The notes below the pieces were generated by a model that had not been told where the DNA came from, ran no database searches, and saw only the letters and a list, made by a program, of their open reading frames with translations. Source: an uncultured Spirochaetaceae bacterium (lineage in GTDB: Bacteria > Spirochaetota > Spirochaetia > Sphaerochaetales > Sphaerochaetaceae). Taken from it: 64,000 nucleotides of DNA. Of the stretch, positions 62,837 to 64,000 are shown piece after piece. The stretch is taken from positions 23,448-87,447 of the forward strand of contig CALXLA010000024.1 in assembly GCA_944389075.1 (NCBI GenBank), written 5' to 3'. The first letter of the stretch is position 1, and each line of letters begins with the position of its first letter. Made by a program: the position numbers and the translations under genes.

Positions 62837-64000
62837 ATGTTTGACTTTACACCAATTAGCAATCAGGAATACGAGGAACGTATACTGAATCTTCAGAAAC
62901 GAATGGATGAGCTGGATCTTGATGTTGTGATTGTTGCGGCAACTGCCTGTACTTATGAGAATATCAGATATTTTACCGGGTATTGGCCAATGTTCGAGAG
63001 AGGAGGTATTTGCATTCCACGCAAGGGGCAGTCATACCTTCTGATTGGTGCAGAAGCTCCTGGTCTTGCAAAAGAAACACCTTTGGGAAGCAATTACTTC
63101 ATTATGCATGATTTTAGTCATACATTCCCAATTGAATGGAAAGGAGTGAAATATTCAACTTTCAATGAAGTTTTTGAGAAAGTTTCAGATGGCAAGGGAA
63201 TCAGGCGTGTCGGACTTGCTGATGCTGCAATAACCTCATATGAGACCTATGACAATATAAAGAATGCAATGCTTCCTGGTGGAGAAATTGTTGATATCAC
63301 GACAGAGATGATTCGTATAAGGAATCATAAGACAGATCATGAAATTGATTTGATTCGCACAGCTAATAAAATTAACGAGAGGGTATTTGATGATTTCCTC
63401 GGACAGGTGAAACCTGAAATGACAGAATACCAGTGCCAGGGACTGATTCTTGCTGGAATTTACAAATATGGAGGAGAAGGTGAGTCATTCCCGACGCTTC
63501 TTTATGCAGGAGAACGTACATTGAATCAGATTGGTAGGGGCTCTCATACACCAATAGGTAGAAATCGACTCGTTGATTGTGATTTCGGTGCTATGGTTGG
63601 ATCATATTCATCAGCATACAGCAGACCTTTTATGTTTGGTAAGATGCCTGATCAGATGAAGAAGGAAATCAACTTCGTAGTTGATATGCATAAGCGTGTA
63701 ATCAATGACTGGGTAAAGCCTGGAATAAGGATGTCAGATATCCAGAAGAAATTCGTAGATAGCTATCTTGAGGCAGGCTTTGGATATCCATCTGGAGCAT
63801 CCCATGGCCTTGGGATTTTTGAGTGCGAACCACCTCTGATGAGTCAATCCGATATGATTATCGAGAAGAATATGACATTTGCTGCTGATCATTTCTATAA
63901 GGGTGATGGATATGGCTTCAGATTCGAGGACTGCTATGTTGTCACTGATGATGGAACTGAATTATTCACAGATGGATTCTGGTATCCGATTGAACTCTGA
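62837..64000 (+). CDS. M24-fold (creatinase/Xaa-Pro peptidase-like) protein lacking full metal site
   Basis: 387 aa: creatinase N-terminal domain (1-155) and M24 pita-bread domain (about 165-375). Of the five M24 metal ligands, Asp249 (VDCDFG), His323 (ASHGLG) and Glu364 (RFED) can be placed, but the second Asp is Ala260 (YSSAYSR) and the first Glu is in AADHF (350-351, D not E). A dinuclear aminopeptidase is therefore unlikely; metal-free relatives include creatinase and related amidinohydrolases. Activity probably concerns a small molecule brought in by the upstream operon. AAAAGGAG precedes the ATG; the stop is the last codon of the window. Confidence 0.88.
   Translation: MFDFTPISNQEYEERILNLQKRMDELDLDVVIVAATACTYENIRYFTGYWPMFERGGICIPRKGQSYLLIGAEAPGLAKETPLGSNYFIMHDFSHTFPIEWKGVKYSTFNEVFEKVSDGKGIRRVGLADAAITSYETYDNIKNAMLPGGEIVDITTEMIRIRNHKTDHEIDLIRTANKINERVFDDFLGQVKPEMTEYQCQGLILAGIYKYGGEGESFPTLLYAGERTLNQIGRGSHTPIGRNRLVDCDFGAMVGSYSSAYSRPFMFGKMPDQMKKEINFVVDMHKRVINDWVKPGIRMSDIQKKFVDSYLEAGFGYPSGASHGLGIFECEPPLMSQSDMIIEKNMTFAADHFYKGDGYGFRFEDCYVVTDDGTELFTDGFWYPIEL

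Overview
The window looks like chromosomal DNA from a host-associated spirochaete, most likely near Sphaerochaetaceae or Treponemataceae. Supporting signs are a bacterial XPB/Ssl2-type helicase with a helicase-C_3 partner, a fused AroD-AroE, binding proteins with alanine-glycine rather than lipobox cysteine signal ends, and medium GC with very tight gene packing. This placement is inference from gene content; no rRNA marker is present. Genes lie on both strands in short runs with frequent ATGA, TAATG or longer overlaps.

Region by region. 1-4.7 kb is accessory-like: an edge-truncated DUF4143-type ATPase (minus) with three 33-bp-phased copies of a 12-base motif upstream, an AAA_28-type gene broken by one in-frame TAG, a tRNA-Val(CAC), bcp, a stand-alone riboflavin kinase, and a two-gene AAA ATPase plus TOPRIM-like pair that resembles nuclease-type defence modules. 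4.8-10 kb holds an rRNA m5U methyltransferase, a Crp/Fnr regulator divergent from an iron-sulfur protein and a flavoredoxin-like gene, and a Trk/Ktr potassium pair. 10-14.7 kb is a glycerol operon (glpK, GlpA-like, GlpB-like, DUF1667). 14.7-19.4 kb is mixed housekeeping and regulatory genes with one decayed gene fragment. 19.4-20.7 kb is a plasmid-like ParA plus small-partner cassette flanked by inverted repeats. 20.8-25.6 kb has PcrA helicase, a 518-bp AT-rich gap with possible gene debris, a DUF362 ferredoxin protein, an RsmB-like methyltransferase and a DUF212 membrane protein.

25.6-31.5 kb carries the oxidative half-cycle to 2-oxoglutarate: aconitase and isocitrate dehydrogenase on plus; a beta-hydroxyacid dehydrogenase, citrate synthase and a HAD phosphatase on minus. 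The isocitrate dehydrogenase has NAD-type coenzyme residues. 31.6-45.4 kb has an RND/MMPL exporter, Maf, ABC-F, AroDE, the XPB pair, AroC, AroK, dGTPase and NrdR. 45.6-49.8 kb is a three-gene signalling unit: a membrane-anchored atypical kinase with six CxxC motifs, a von Willebrand A protein with intact MIDAS, and a PP2C phosphatase. It matches the TerY-P triad layout but has no Ter genes in view, and it is the most interesting system here. 49.9-55.8 kb holds an unrecognised conserved protein, an NTPase, a CysQ-like phosphatase, mfd and trmB.

55.9-64 kb is transport: a complete polar amino-acid ABC system, then a sugar-type ABC operon without its own ATPase, an MFS transporter, and an M24-fold protein that has lost some of the canonical metal ligands. 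The last two transcription units share a GntR-like operator at the predicted +1, which suggests one substrate-responsive regulon.
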